Shown: in pieces, positions 1 through 11,133 of the stretch
Numbering within the stretch: position 1 is the stretch's first letter
Layout: each line of letters opens with the position of its first letter
Assembly: GCA_037349315.1 (NCBI GenBank)
Contig: JBAIAC010000003.1
Location: forward strand, 9,610,501 to 9,674,500
DNA: 64,000 nt
From: Chelydra serpentina
Lineage: Eukaryota > Chordata > Testudines > Chelydridae
Reading direction: 5' to 3'
Notes under the pieces: model-generated
Told to the model about the DNA's origin: nothing
Databases searched by the model: none
The model's input: only the letters and a program-made list of their open reading frames with translations
Position numbers and translations under genes: made by a program

Positions 1-80
1 CAAAGCAATGCATATTGGAGGGAAAAAATTGAACTACTGTACTGGATCATCTTTTGGGATTCTAAATTAATTGTACCACT

Positions 81-1123
81 TGTGATGGTGTACCCCATAA
101 AGCTTTATGGGGAGATGCTTATAAATGTATACATGATGTAACTGAAATATGTTTTATGCTACATGTGCCATGTAACATATCTCTGTGAAAGTTATGACCT
201 ACTGAATCTATTCCTCCTGTTTGTATGCATGTATCATTGTTGTAGTTGAAGTTATGAATATTGGTTTTATGTTTGCTGGTTTTATGCATAGCCTTTGTAA
301 GAGCATGGGACCAGGTCTGGAGGAAAGAATGTGCAAGTTAAGTACAAGCACTTAACAGACGAAAGAAGTTGCAGACCCCAATCCACATCGGGGCCTGGTC
401 AGGAATGCAACTGGTTGGGCTGGTTACCGAGGGGTGCATGGACATGTGACTTGCCCATGTGATTCCAAAACTCAATGGTAACATGATGTTACACAGGAAG
501 GGGAAAAAGACTATAAAAGCCCGGGGGAGACCCTTCCATTTGTCTTCAGCTGGCTAAAGAGAGAGACTCTTCACCTCCCAAGGACACACCGGAAAGAGAC
601 TGAACAAAGGACAAAGACATTAGGGGGGTGAGTGATTGCTGGACCCAGGCTAGAAGGAAGATAGCCTGTTTACTGGACCTAGTGAGGTTTTTATCTTTAC
701 ACAGGGTGATTAGACATAGAACTGCGGGTTCTATTTTATTTTATTTAGTAATTCACTTTGTTCTGTCTGTCACTACTTGGAATCACTTAAATCCTACTTG
801 CTGTACTTATTAAAATCACTTTTTACTTATTAGGTTGTCTGGAGTATCGAGTTGTTACCTGGGGAAGGCAAACAGCTGTGCATATCTTTCTATCTTTGAA
901 ATAGAAGGCGAACTATTTATGAGTTTGCCCTGTATAAGCATTATACAGGGTAAAACGGATTTATTAAGGGTGTGAACCTCTTTGGGAGTTGGGCACCTGG
1001 GTGTCAAAGGCAAGAGCGCTTCCAGAAGCCTTACAGTTGTTAGTGGACTTGGTTCGGACCTGGGTCTCTGTTTGTAGCAGATCAGTGGAACCTGGCTCAA
1101 AACTACCCCTCTGATACTAGACA
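81..1123 (+). mobile_element. LTR-like repeat relic
   Basis: A non-coding stretch opening TGTGATGGTG has a good TATA box (TATAAAA at 512-518) and an ATTAAA polyadenylation-like signal near 811, the promoter-then-polyA order of an LTR. It resembles the general build of turtle endogenous LTRs. No clear target duplication was found at either end, so the boundaries are guesses. It could instead be a mosaic of older repeats. Confidence 0.4.
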
Positions 1124-1224
1124 GGATTCAGGAGTCCCAAGCTGGAAAAGGCCTGGAAGCAGGGGCAGAAGTAGCCTTGGCACTCCAGGTGGCAGCACCA
1201 AGCAGGTCTCTGTGATCCCAACCC

Positions 1225-1490
1225 GTCACACCACTCAGGTAAGGGACCTGGGAGCCATGGTAAAGAGATGAATTAAAACCTCTGCTCAATGTGCAGCTAC
1301 TGTCAAAACAACTAACAAGATGTTGGGACACAGAAGGAACAGAATGGAGAATAATATGGAACATATTACAAAGCCTTTATACAAATCAATGGTGCAGCTT
1401 CATTTGGATACACCCCCATCTCAAAAAGAACAATTAAGAAATAGAGGGAGTCCAGGCAAAAGTGATAAGAATGACCAAGGACCATTGACT
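1225..1490 (+). mobile_element. L3/CR1-like LINE ORF2 fragment
   Basis: With gaps, the plus strand reads like the segment after the RT core of CR1/L3-type ORF2: a RDLGAMVK block, then SAQCAATVK, NKMLG and KSMVQLHL. The same order (ERDL, QC.VAVKKANRMLG) occurs in the better copy at 4468-6305. In-frame stops show it is a dead fragment, cut at both ends. Confidence 0.65.
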
Positions 1491-1551
1491 TAATTACTCC
1501 AGCCTCTGTGAGAGTCAGTATCTATGTCAGCAGGAAATGTTCTCCGACCAA

Positions 1552-1663
1552 CATAGCACTGTCTACACTGGCGCTTAGATCAGTATCACTTACCTCACTC
1601 AGGGGGGTGGCTTATTCACACCCTTGAGTGACATAAACTGTAGTGTAAACATAGTCTACTAAA
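1552..1663. mobile_element. hAT-like short inverted-repeat element
   Basis: The left end reads CACTGTCTACACTGGCGC and the right end GTAGTGTAAACATAG; these are imperfect reverse complements. The same GTCTACAC type of terminus recurs near 10981, 18302, 35130 and 45246. Non-autonomous DNA transposon by shape; exact ends uncertain. Confidence 0.45.
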
Positions 1664-1744
1664 AGGAAATATTTGATCACATAACATATGATTAAACTGT
1701 GGTACTTGTTATTACAGAAAATCAGTGCGGCCATCATTCTTGCA

Positions 1745-2109
1745 ACTCCTAAGGGCTAAATCTCTCTCTCTCCTACCCCCGCAGGGTTTCTCCCCGTTTC
1801 CTTATTTGTATTTCCTCATTCCACAGGCCCTGCCCCCACTCCACCCCTTCCCCCAAGGTCCCACCCCTGCCCCACTTCTTCCAACCCCCATTTTGCCTCT
1901 GCCTGCCCCTGCTCCACCCCTGCCCCACCTCTTCCCACCCAGTTCTACCCCCCAAAGCGACCCCCGTTCCTGCTTCTCTCCCTCCCACCAGTACCTCCTT
2001 CACGCCGTGAAACAGCTGATCCCGTTGGGTGGGAGGCACTGGGAGGGAGAAGAGGGAGCTGGCTGCGGGTGGATGCTAAGCCCTGGAGCACCCACAGTCG
2101 GTGCCTATG
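1745..2109 (+). mobile_element. hAT MITE, CATAGGCGCCGACT family, truncated
   Basis: The right end GGAGCACCCACAGTCGGTGCCTATG is the terminus of the family seen complete at 7350-7432 and at 15344-15732. The C-rich middle (CCACCCCTGCCCCAC type) matches the body of the 15344 copy. The left terminal repeat is not visible. The long proline-rich open frames here are composition artefacts. Confidence 0.55.
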
Positions 2110-2721
2110 CCTCATTCCACTAATGTTGAGGTGCCCTTCTCTTACAGGTGAGTACATTAATGACCTCCACTTATTATCATATACGTTAATTCGTTGCCAT
2201 GACACTCTTGTGGTCAGTCATTTGTGGATGTTCTTTACAAAACTGCTGTCAGCTCACGTTTCTGTGGTTAGCTGGTGTCATTATGAACAACATTCCCCCT
2301 TACACACTCACTTCCAGTTGGGGGTTACCGTTGGGCCATTTTTCTGTGCCAAAGTTCATAGGCCTCAAGCCATTGTCTTACAGGACACTGGCCTGTAGGT
2401 TCTTTGCATTACTGATGAATATAATAAAGGCAGAATATAAAGAAGGCAAAGCTGTGAATATAAAGGCAAGCTAGCCCTATGGATGACTGTTACAGCAGCA
2501 TTCCTGAGGAAACAATAGCCAATGGAGATGTGAACTCTGTAAGCAGAGGTGAAGAGCTTTGTAGTGCAGACTTCTGAAATATTTCTAAACTGGCTGTTGG
2601 TACTGTTCAGTAGCGGAGCTCAGGGGTAATCCAGTGATATCCATGTGATGAAGGACAGAGCCTTATTCTTTCCATAACTTTGCAACAAAACGTTATAAGA
2701 TACTGAACATGTTATAATCAG

Positions 2722-2725
<4 letters not shown>
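2110..2725. other. unassigned sequence
   Basis: No exon, terminal repeat or known repeat recognised. Confidence 0.5.

Positions 2726-2755
<30 letters not shown>
2726..2755. repeat. (TG)n microsatellite
   Basis: An uninterrupted run of about 15 TG units, followed by CGTGCGC. Open frames crossing it on both strands (MCVCVC or THTHTH repeats) are artefacts. Confidence 0.97.
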
Positions 2756-2759
<4 letters not shown>

Positions 2760-4467
2760 CGCACAAACTGTATTTTGGGAACACTGTTGCAAGTGACCCC
2801 CCCAAGTTTGCACCACAAGCTCTCCTCCATCTCCTGTGGCAGAATACCAATTTTCAAGATGATCACAGCTCCTATAAGAAATTGCAGCACCCAAAAGGAA
2901 GTGCTGCTGAATGTTGAAGTGACAAAAACTGAAACACTTTGGTATTTCTGAATCAAAATATTTCTGAACATTTTACACAGACAGTGTTTATATTTTGACT
3001 CTTCAACCCAATTCAGAACAGATAAAATGTTGAAATATCAGAATTTCCTGTGGGTTGGAAATTGTGATTATTGCTCAGCTCTAGAAGTTTCCTTCTGTTT
3101 TTCTCTCTTCCACACTGTTAATTGGGTACCAGGCTGGGCGAAATGCCAAGAGATAAATGATGGCTCTACCCACTGATTCAAGCAGCCCAGCCAGGCATGG
3201 ATCGTTGGCTCCTTGGAGCCATTTAACTACCCACATAAGTGGGGATATTTACATTAAATTGTTATTTTGTACCTTGTGCTCAGCATCCTCTGTTGTGTTA
3301 CTGATCATGTGAACTGTTGGATCCAGGGATGCATGGTCGAGTCCATATTTGGGAGTAGGAGCCTTTTCACAGATACGAATGACATGACTTGCTGTCTCCT
3401 TTTGCTTCTCAGACGCTTCCTCAGTGATTTTTTCTCTCTCTGCAGGTAAGAGAATTGTGGGTTATTTACACCATATCCCCTGCTGTGAAAAATCCCTGTC
3501 CCCTTTTGCCCATCCCCCTTCCCTGCTGACAAGTAGCAGGAGCTTCTCTGACTAGATTCCATCACCTGCACCTCAGCTACAAACCTCCTCACCCCACAGA
3601 ACCACTCACCCTGAGAGCCAATTTTATCTTGACTTATTCATGTCTTCCGCAGAGCTGTTTTACTGGCCATGGAAAGTGAGTGAAATCTGCTGAAGACTTA
3701 CTTAAGTGGATCTTTTCAAAATTATAATTTTGGGAAATGACACCCCCCACCACCACATTTTGATGAGGTGCTCAGCACTCTCAGTCCCTTTGACTTCAAT
3801 GGGAAGTTCTCTACAAAACTACTGAAAATCAGGTCTTTGGTATCTCAACTGGCCACCCACAATCAGAGATATTTTTGAAAATTGGGATGTAATCTCCTTA
3901 AAGGCAGAAAGGGAAGGAGCTAAAGATCACTCATTAGCTGCAAGCAAAACTCAGTAATAAATATATACATTTGGGATGACAAATAAGTGTGACCATATGA
4001 CCTGGATTTCACACCTGTTTTTCTGCTACTGTATTTGGCCAGGATGATGCAAAGTGAAAGTGCTAATCTGAGAATGGGAACATGAAAAACAGGCTATAAG
4101 GAAAAAAGGATTGTGACTAAGAATGGACTTTTTCTGTGACTGGCTGAGACCCCAAATCCCAGCATGGTCACAGAGGACAGACAGGCTTGACAGAATGAAG
4201 TTGAGTCTCTTCAGTGATTCTCTTCAGCACCCAGTCGCAGGGAAGTGAGAAGCATTTCCCTGGACAAATGGTGACCAAGACGGACTGACATGGGCTGAGT
4301 TGAGTGATCTGAGGTATAAAGTTCAATTACACAGACACAGAGACTCCCAGGTGCTGATCAAACCTGGTAACTCCATAAATACCAAACTTGTTTGTTATGA
4401 AGTGGGAATGTTCTTAATGTTTTGTCTGAATACTGTATGTGTGCCTCAGTTTCCCCTATGTGTTACT
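2756..4467. other. unassigned, partly AT-rich repeat-like
   Basis: Around 2890-3080 the sequence resembles an AT-rich element with the motif ACCCAATTCAGAA, also seen near 48540 and, less exactly, near 56335. The rest shows no exon or element that I recognise. Confidence 0.4.
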
Positions 4468-6305
4468 CATAAGAACGGCCAGACTAGGTCAGATCAAAGC
4501 TCCATCTAGCCCAATATCCTGACTTCTGACAGTGGCCAGTGCCAGATGCCAGAGGGAATCAACAGAACTGGTAATCATCAAGTGACCCATTCCCTGTTGC
4601 TCATTCCCAGCTTCTGGCAAACAGAGGCTAGGGACACCATCCCTGACCATCCTGGCTAATAGCCATTGATGGACCTATCCTCCATGAATTTATCTAGTTC
4701 CTTTTTGAACCCTGTTATGGACTTGGCCTTCACAACATCCTCTGGCAAAGAGTTCCATAGGCTGACTGTGCGTTGTGTGAAGAAATACTTCCTTTTGTTT
4801 GTTTTAAACCTGCTGCCTATTAATTTCATTTGGTGAGCCCTCATTCTTGTGTTATGAGAAGTAGTAAACAACACTTCCTTATTTACTTTCACTACACCAG
4901 TCATGATATTATAGACCTCAATCATATTTCCCCTTAGCCATCTCTTTTCCAAACTGAAAAGTCCCAGTTTTATTTATCACTCCTCACACAGAACCCGTTA
5001 CATACCCCCTAATCATTTTTGTTGCCGTTTTCTGAACCTTTCCCCATTCCAATAGATCTTTTTGGAGATGGGGCCACCACATCTGCACACAGTATTCAAG
5101 ATATGGCCATACCATGGATTTATTTAGAGGCAACATGATATTTTCTGCCCTATTATCTATCCCTTTCTTAAATATTCCCAACATTCTGTTTGCTTTTTTG
5201 ACTGCCACTACACATTGTGTGGATGTTTTCAGAGAACTATCCACAATGACTCTGAGATCTCTTTCTTGAGTGGTAACAGCTACTTTAAACCCCATCATTT
5301 TATATGTAGAGTTGGGATTATGTTTTCCAATGTGCATTACTTTGCATTTATCAACATTAAATTTCATCTGCCATTTTGTTGCCCAGTCACCCAGTTTTGA
5401 GAGATCCTTTTGTAGCTCTTCGCAGTCTGCCTGGGTCTTAACTGTCTTTAGAAATTTTGTATCCTCTGCAAATTTTGCCACTTCAGTGTTTACCCCTTTT
5501 TCCAGATCATTTATGAATATGTTGAATAGGACTGGGCCCAGTACAAACCCCTGGGGGACACCACTATTTACCTCTCTCCATTCTGAAAACTGACCATTTA
5601 TTCCTACCCTTTGTTTCCTATCTTTTAACCAGTTACGAATCCATGAGAGCATCTTCCCTCTTATCCCATGACAGTTTACTTTGCTTAAGAGCCTTTGGTG
5701 AGGGACCTTGTCAAAAGCTTTCTGAAAATCTAAGTACACTATATCCACTTTGTCCACATGCTTGTTGACCCCCTCAAAGAATTCTAGTAGATTGGTGAGG
5801 CATGATTTCCCTTTACTAAAACCATGTTGACTTTTCCCCAATAAATTATGTTCATCTGTGCGTCTGACAATATTGTTCTTTATTATAGTTTCAACTAGTT
5901 TGCCCAGTACTGAGTCAGGCTTATAGGCCTGTAATTGCCCAAATCACCTCGGGAGCCCTTTTAAAAAATTGGTGTCACATTAGCTATCCTCCAGTCATCT
6001 GGTACAGAGCTGATTTAAATGATAGGTTACAGACTACAGTTAATATTTCTGCAATTTCACATTTGAGTTCCTTCAGAACTCTTGGGTGAATCCCATCTGG
6101 TCCTGGTGACATATTGCTCTTTAATTTATCAATTTGTTCCAAAACCTCCTCTAATGACACCTCAATCTGGGACAGTTCCTCAGATCTGTCACCTAAAAAG
6201 AATGGCTCAGATTTGGGAATCTCCCTCACATCCTCAGCCATGAAGACAGATGCAAAGAATTCATTTAGTTTCTCCGCAATGGCCTTATCGTCCTTGAGTA
6301 TCATA
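4468..6305 (-). mobile_element. L3/CR1-like LINE, ORF2 and 3' end, dead
   Basis: Minus-strand LINE whose 3' end is the CATAAGAACGGCC motif (plus-strand reading). Reading from 6305 down, the RT region includes [15 protein letters not shown] (about 6060-6115), [43 protein letters not shown] and KFAEDTK. The C-terminal part holds NSLPEDVV and [10 protein letters not shown]. Two open blocks (4984-5841 and 5984-6304) are separated by frame breaks, and the endonuclease end is missing. The RT motif C reads FAED where relatives have FADD, so the first catalytic aspartate is replaced. Same family as 22337-23760 and the tail at 49255-49437. Confidence 0.88.
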
Positions 6306-6319
6306 CTTGAGTATTCAAG

Positions 6320-7012
6320 TATCTAGGTGGTGGGACAAGGGTGTGCGATCGTTGCAGAGACCCCTAGAGGGCAGATGTGGCTGCAGACTGGCTGCAGGGG
6401 AACAGAGAATGGTGACACTCTGTAGCCTGGCAACCGATGGCCGGGCCCCCTCCTCTGCAAGAATCAGAGGGAGGTGTTGGAGAACAAAGTGAGAGGTGCA
6501 GCGCAGGTGACATGTTTGCATGGGAAAGAGACAAAGGATGGAGGAGGGGCAACAGAGCTGTTTGAGGCTGGGTTGCTGGTAGCTGGTCAGGCTCCTGGTT
6601 TGGGACTCAGAGGGGAGGGCCCAGGGCCCTGGACTCTGGCTCCCTCTCCTCCCCCCTCCCCTCCCCCGATGGACTTTGCTGAATGTTCCTGATATCTGTA
6701 CTAACAAGCTGTGTTCCTGTTGACTAATGAACCTTCTGTTTTATATGCTGGCTGAGTCACTGCTGACTGTGGAGGTGGGGTGCAGGGCCCCTTGGGGGGG
6801 GGGGGTGTAAGGCCTCCCCAGGTGTCCCATCCAGGTTGACTCACTGCAGGAAGCTCACAGGGGGCTAAACACTCTGAGGTCAGACCCAGGAAGCACTGAA
6901 GCCCAGGAGGCTTCTTACCCTGGTGAGAGAGGAGGGGAGACTCACTGCACTAGAGTCCTGATTGACTTCATTCAGAGACGTTTCAGAGCACTGAGACTGT
7001 GAGTCTGTGACA
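6320..7012 (+). mobile_element. solo-LTR-like repeat
   Basis: The stretch following the LINE at 6305 ends GAGTCTGTGACA, and its last 250 bases (GGTCAGACCCAGGAAG, CTCACTGCACTAG) fit my memory of a common turtle LTR ending in CCGTGACA. A C-rich block and a G-run (about 6797-6806) lie inside. The left end is not fixed and no target duplication was confirmed. Confidence 0.45.
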
Positions 7013-7254
7013 TCCTTATTCACAAGCACTGGACTTATTCAGTTACCTTTTTGTCCCTGTAATTCTGTCTCCACAGCAATTTCCCTTCCAGGGGAGAAGC
7101 TTGTCACGTCAGGGTCAGGTGGCTGTGTCTGAGAAGCACGATCTTCAAACCTGAACACAATAATTACTCTTATCATTAACTATTAACTTCATTTACCATT
7201 AACTGGGGATTACAGTTGATGAGAAGCTGGATATGAGTTAACAGTGTGCTCTTG

Positions 7255-8472
7255 TGTGATGTTATATGATTATAATATATCATCTCATTGAAGTGTGACA
7301 CATGGCCAGAAAAGGATTAAGCAAAATCCCAGCTAACTGATCCAGAGATCATAGGCGCCGACTCCGTGGGTGCTTCTGGGGCACAGGAGGGTGTTGAGCA
7401 CCCGTGTGAAAGAGGGGAAGTCGGCGCCTATGCCAGAGATGACCTGTAGAGGCATGTTAGAAGAGTTTGTAAATGGTAATGAGGCCCCTTCAAGGATAGT
7501 TAGGATACAACTTTGAAGTGTAAACCTGTATTGTTAGAAATTTGAGGTAACACTAATTAGATGTGTTTACTTTTATCTTATAGATACTAACCATGTAAAC
7601 AGACAGTTCCTGTCTATTGCCATAGCTATTGCTGGAGCGACCAAAAGGGAAGGCTAACTTTTAGATGAACCTTGAAGGAGTGGCATTGTTTATATGTTCC
7701 TTTAAATTTTGTGCTGAACTGTGTATGAACTGTTTAATGGATAAATTACCTCTGCATAGTTAAGTGCCAGTGATGTTTGGGAAACAAGGAGTCACATTAA
7801 AAAAATATTGTTCATACAGGACTGAATGGTCAAGAGGGTTCTGGAAATGTACAAAAGCCTTGGGATCTAATCCTTTTTTTCTCAGATCTGCTTACAGTTT
7901 TATGCAGGGCAAGACTAAACCATAAGGACTGAGATCCCAGTCATTGGCTGAATATGGACATTGGACAATAATCTATGGACTGTTTCTGATTATTATTATA
8001 CATCTCTGCTATGTATCTGAACCTCAAGAATTGAACTCACATCTGTATGTAAATTGATCTCTCAACCAACACTCTCTCTCTTTTCTTTTTTATAAATTTT
8101 AGTTTACTTAATAAGAATTGGCTATAAGCATATATTTTGGGTAAGATCTAAGTTATATGTTGACCTGGGTGCGTGGACGGTCCTTTGGGATCAGAAGAAC
8201 CTTTTCTTTTATATGATGGAATAAGATTTTCAGGAATCATCATATTTTGACATGGGTACCTGGCTGGAGGCCTAAGGCTGGGCACTTGAAGGGAACTGAG
8301 TTGTTTGGACTTCTGAGTAACCAGTGAGGTACTCTAGAAGCTATTTTGTGCTGGCTTGGTAAATCTAGATATTGGAATATCCACCAGCTTTGGGGGTTTG
8401 TCTGCCCCGTTCTGTTTGCAGTTTATCCTAATTGAGTGACCTCAGCTGGCTCCCACTGGGATAACTGCTACA
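7255..8472 (+). mobile_element. solo LTR inside CR1
   Basis: Starts TGTGATG and ends GCTACA, i.e. TG...CA, and is flanked by CTTG on both sides (7251-7254 and 8474-8477; TCTTG against CCTTG if five bases are counted). Removing it restores the CR1 order GTGTGCTCTTG-TTGCCAAG. An AT-rich TTTTATAAATTTTAG block near 8090 could be the polyA-signal region. It carries its own MITE at 7350-7432. The retrovirus or gypsy class is not resolved. Confidence 0.75.
7350..7432. mobile_element. 83-bp hAT MITE, CATAGGCGCCGACT family
   Basis: Perfect 14-base terminal inverted repeats: CATAGGCGCCGACT at the left, AGTCGGCGCCTATG at the right. An exact 8-base target duplication CCAGAGAT lies at 7342-7349 and 7433-7440. 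Eight-base duplications are the hallmark of hAT transposase, so this is a non-autonomous hAT element. Confidence 0.93.
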
Positions 8473-8753
8473 CCTTGTTGCCAAGAAGGCTAACAGCATA
8501 TTGGGCTGCATTAGTAGGAACATTTCCAGCAGATCGAGGGAAATGATTCGTCCCCTCTACACGGCACCGGTGAGGCCACACCTGGAGTCTTGTATTCAGT
8601 TTTGGGTCCCCCGCTACAGAAGGGATATGGACAAATTGGAGAGAGTCCAGCAGAGGGCAATGAAAATGATCAGGGGCCTGGGGCATAATGATTTACGAGA
8701 AGAGGCTGAGGGAACTGGGTTTATTTAATCTGCAGAAGAGAAGAGTGAGGGGG

Positions 8754-9557
8754 TGTAGTTGGGCAGATGCCCCACTCCCTGAGAGTGAGGGCTGCAGCAG
8801 GCCAGTGCGCCTGCACAGAAGGGCAGCCAATGGGAAGAGGGCTTATTGGGAGCCAATCAGGGCGCAGATTGGAGACAGCCAATCAGGGCCAGGCTCAGCC
8901 CTATAAAAAGGCTGCCCAGGAGAGAAGGAGGGAGTCTCTCCCAGGCCTTTGGAGGGGAAGGTCTGTCTCCTTCTCAGGAGACCAGAACCTTGGACAGTGC
9001 AGTGCTGGGCAGATGCAGGGGAGCATATGATAGCTCCAGCCTGTTACCTGCCAGGCTGCGGGCCCTGACTGGAAGGGCCTGGAGGGTGCAAAAGGGGTCA
9101 GTGGGGAAGTGACCCAGGGAGAGTGGGCAGACAAGGGGAGAGAAGGAGGGCAGGGAGGCTGCCGCTAGAGGGTCCCTGGGTCGGGACCCAGTGTAGTGGG
9201 TGGGCCTGCCCCCCCCCCCCTTATCTTGCACTGGGCCATGGGAAGTGGCCATAACAGACGGCACCAGACCCCCTGATGGTAGGGGCCAGACTTTGGGGTG
9301 TGTTTGGCCACTGCAGCAGGGGTGCACCAGAGGACTGCTGTTAACCCTTCCCCAGAAGGGGGTGAGTGTGGACTAGGGGGCACCGCCGGAGGGCAGTGCC
9401 CTTAAGAGGACACCATGAGCTGGGAGCAACGCGGGTCCAGACACCGGCAAGGGAGTGGCGGACGGGACACCACAGGCGGAGAGCGCTCCAGGACTGCCGA
9501 GAGCTAATTCCCCGACCGGCAGGGGGCGCCGCGGTGGTGAGTCCTTACCCCGTCACA
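8754..9557 (+). mobile_element. solo LTR inside CR1, 804 bp
   Basis: Begins TGTAGTTGGG and ends CCCGTCACA, with GGGGG on both sides (8749-8753 and 9558-9562) as a 5-base target duplication. Removing it restores the CR1 run GAGTGAGGGGGGATTT. Three AGCCAAT boxes (near 8825, 8852 and 8878) precede a TATA box at 8902-8908, a strong pol II promoter layout. Solo LTR left by recombination of a provirus or LTR retrotransposon. Confidence 0.9.
8825..8908 (+). promoter_or_regulatory. LTR promoter: three CCAAT boxes plus TATA
   Basis: AGCCAATGGG, AGCCAATCAG and AGCCAATCAG are spaced about 25 bases apart and followed by CTATAAAAAGG. Spacing from the last CCAAT to TATA is about 20 bases. No host exon lies directly downstream, so current activity is unknown. 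Confidence 0.7.
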
Positions 9558-9905
9558 GGGGGGATTTCATAGCAGCCTTCAACTATCAGCAGGGGGGTTC
9601 TAAAGAGGATGGAGCTCAGCTGTTCTCAGTGGGGGCAGATGACAGAACAAGGAGTAATGGTCTCAAGTTGCAGTTGGGGAGATCTAGGCTGGATATTAGG
9701 AAACACTATTTCACTAGGAGGGTGGTGAAGCACTGGAATGGGTTACCTAGGGAGCTGGTGGAATCTTCATCCTTGGAGATTTTTAAGGCACATCTTGAGA
9801 AAGCCCTGGCTGGGATGATTTAGTTGGGGGTTGGCCCTGCTTTGAGCAGGGGGTTGGACTAGATGACCTCCTGAGGTCTCTCCCAACCCTAATCTTCTAT
9901 GTTTC

Positions 9906-10980
9906 TTAGATTCCTTATCCATTACCTTGGTGTATTGGAGGGAGAGGGTTAAGGAAGAGGAGAGAAGACGTTTTAGCTCTTGTACAAATGATCAACACGA
10001 GGACATAGGATTTAGCAGAAATAATGTGGCCAGATCACAGAAAAATTCTAAAATTTTTCACCATTTTCTTTCCTTTCTATGACTTATACACCTTCCTGCT
10101 GAAATTAAACTACTGCAATAAAAAGCAAAATGACTCCAGAATCATATTACAGAGGAATAGAGGGAAATTTGAAATCTAACATCTAGTGTTGACCCACATT
10201 GTCAAGCTCTCTTTACACTGGTGTGAGCAGGGAGTAGGGACATTTTTCCAGAGATTCCTATCACATCCCAGTGACTTTCATACACTCACCTTTGCCTGCT
10301 GCTCTTTACTTCCACCTAGAAGAAAAGAGAAAAACAACAACATTCAGATTCAGTTCTGCAGTATGGTTTATACCTGATATTTTACTATTTTAGTTGTAGA
10401 AATTGTCTAAAAGCCCTTCTGGTTTATTCTCATTATAAGAATTTTGTTCTACATTAAGGAAGGTATTTGTAAAACTTATGCTGTACGCACCTAGACACAG
10501 CCTTGCTGGGGTTGTAAGCACTGCTGGCAGCACTGGTTATCCGCTGAATGTGTGTGGGAAGGGGTCTCTGCATCCTTTCCCCATGCTGCCATTTGGCCCT
10601 TAATAGACAGGCTGTCCAAAGAGCTCAACACCAGCAACTCCCATTTGTTCTCAGTGTGGGGCAGAGGGGCTATAAGGAGTCTCCATTGTTCTTAACTGGA
10701 GGTGCTCAGTGTGAGCTTTTTTGAAAATCTGTCCCCAAAGGACTGCACTTCCAGCTGGATGTCTCCTCCTCCATATGGCCCAATTTCTAAAGGCAGAGGT
10801 CTATTTGCAAGGGCTATAAATGTGTGTGCACCTGCAAGATATTCCAGAGGAGAAACACACGCTGTGAACTCTCTGCTGGAAACCTTTTGTTCTTTCTTGC
10901 TTTGTTGTTCTTTTAAGGGAAAATTGTCATTCAGACTGATAATATTGTTGATGTTTGTGTGGGCAGAAACGTAACTCAGG
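9906..10980. other. unassigned sequence
   Basis: No supported exon, terminal repeat or recognised repeat. Confidence 0.5.
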
Positions 10981-11133
10981 CCTGGTCTACACTACAAAGT
11001 TAGGCCAACATAAGCCAACACTTAACATAATGGAGCACCTATACTGGCTTAACATAGTAAAACCAGCTTCCCAAGCAGGGTTAAGCTGTGGTCAATGTAT
11101 GGAGACTGATGCATAATGCATGTAGACCAGTGA
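10981..11133. mobile_element. hAT-like inverted-repeat element
   Basis: Left end CCTGGTCTACACTACAAAG and right end TGCATGTAGACCAG are inverted. Interior has the TTAGGCCAACATAAGCC type of sequence shared with related copies elsewhere in the window. Exact ends and target duplication not confirmed. Confidence 0.55.

Larger units (their letters stand above)
7205..9905 (+). mobile_element. CR1 LINE 3' part, split by two solo LTRs
   Basis: Three blocks join into one CR1 3' region: 7205-7254 (GAGAAGCTGGATATGAG...), 8473-8753 (the GCCAAGAAGGC block through CAGAAGAGAAG) and 9558-about 9905 (GCAGCCTTCAAC to the GGGGGTTGGACTAGATGACC tail). Each junction falls inside otherwise continuous CR1 sequence with short duplicated target bases, so the copy was whole before the LTRs arrived. 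It is 5'-truncated. The translated blocks correspond to the ORF2 C-terminus (LVRPHLE-like, [12 protein letters not shown], [17 protein letters not shown]). Confidence 0.9.

Noticed and set aside
2620..2971. Open frames rich in TH or VC repeats
   Set aside because: They translate the (TG)n microsatellite.
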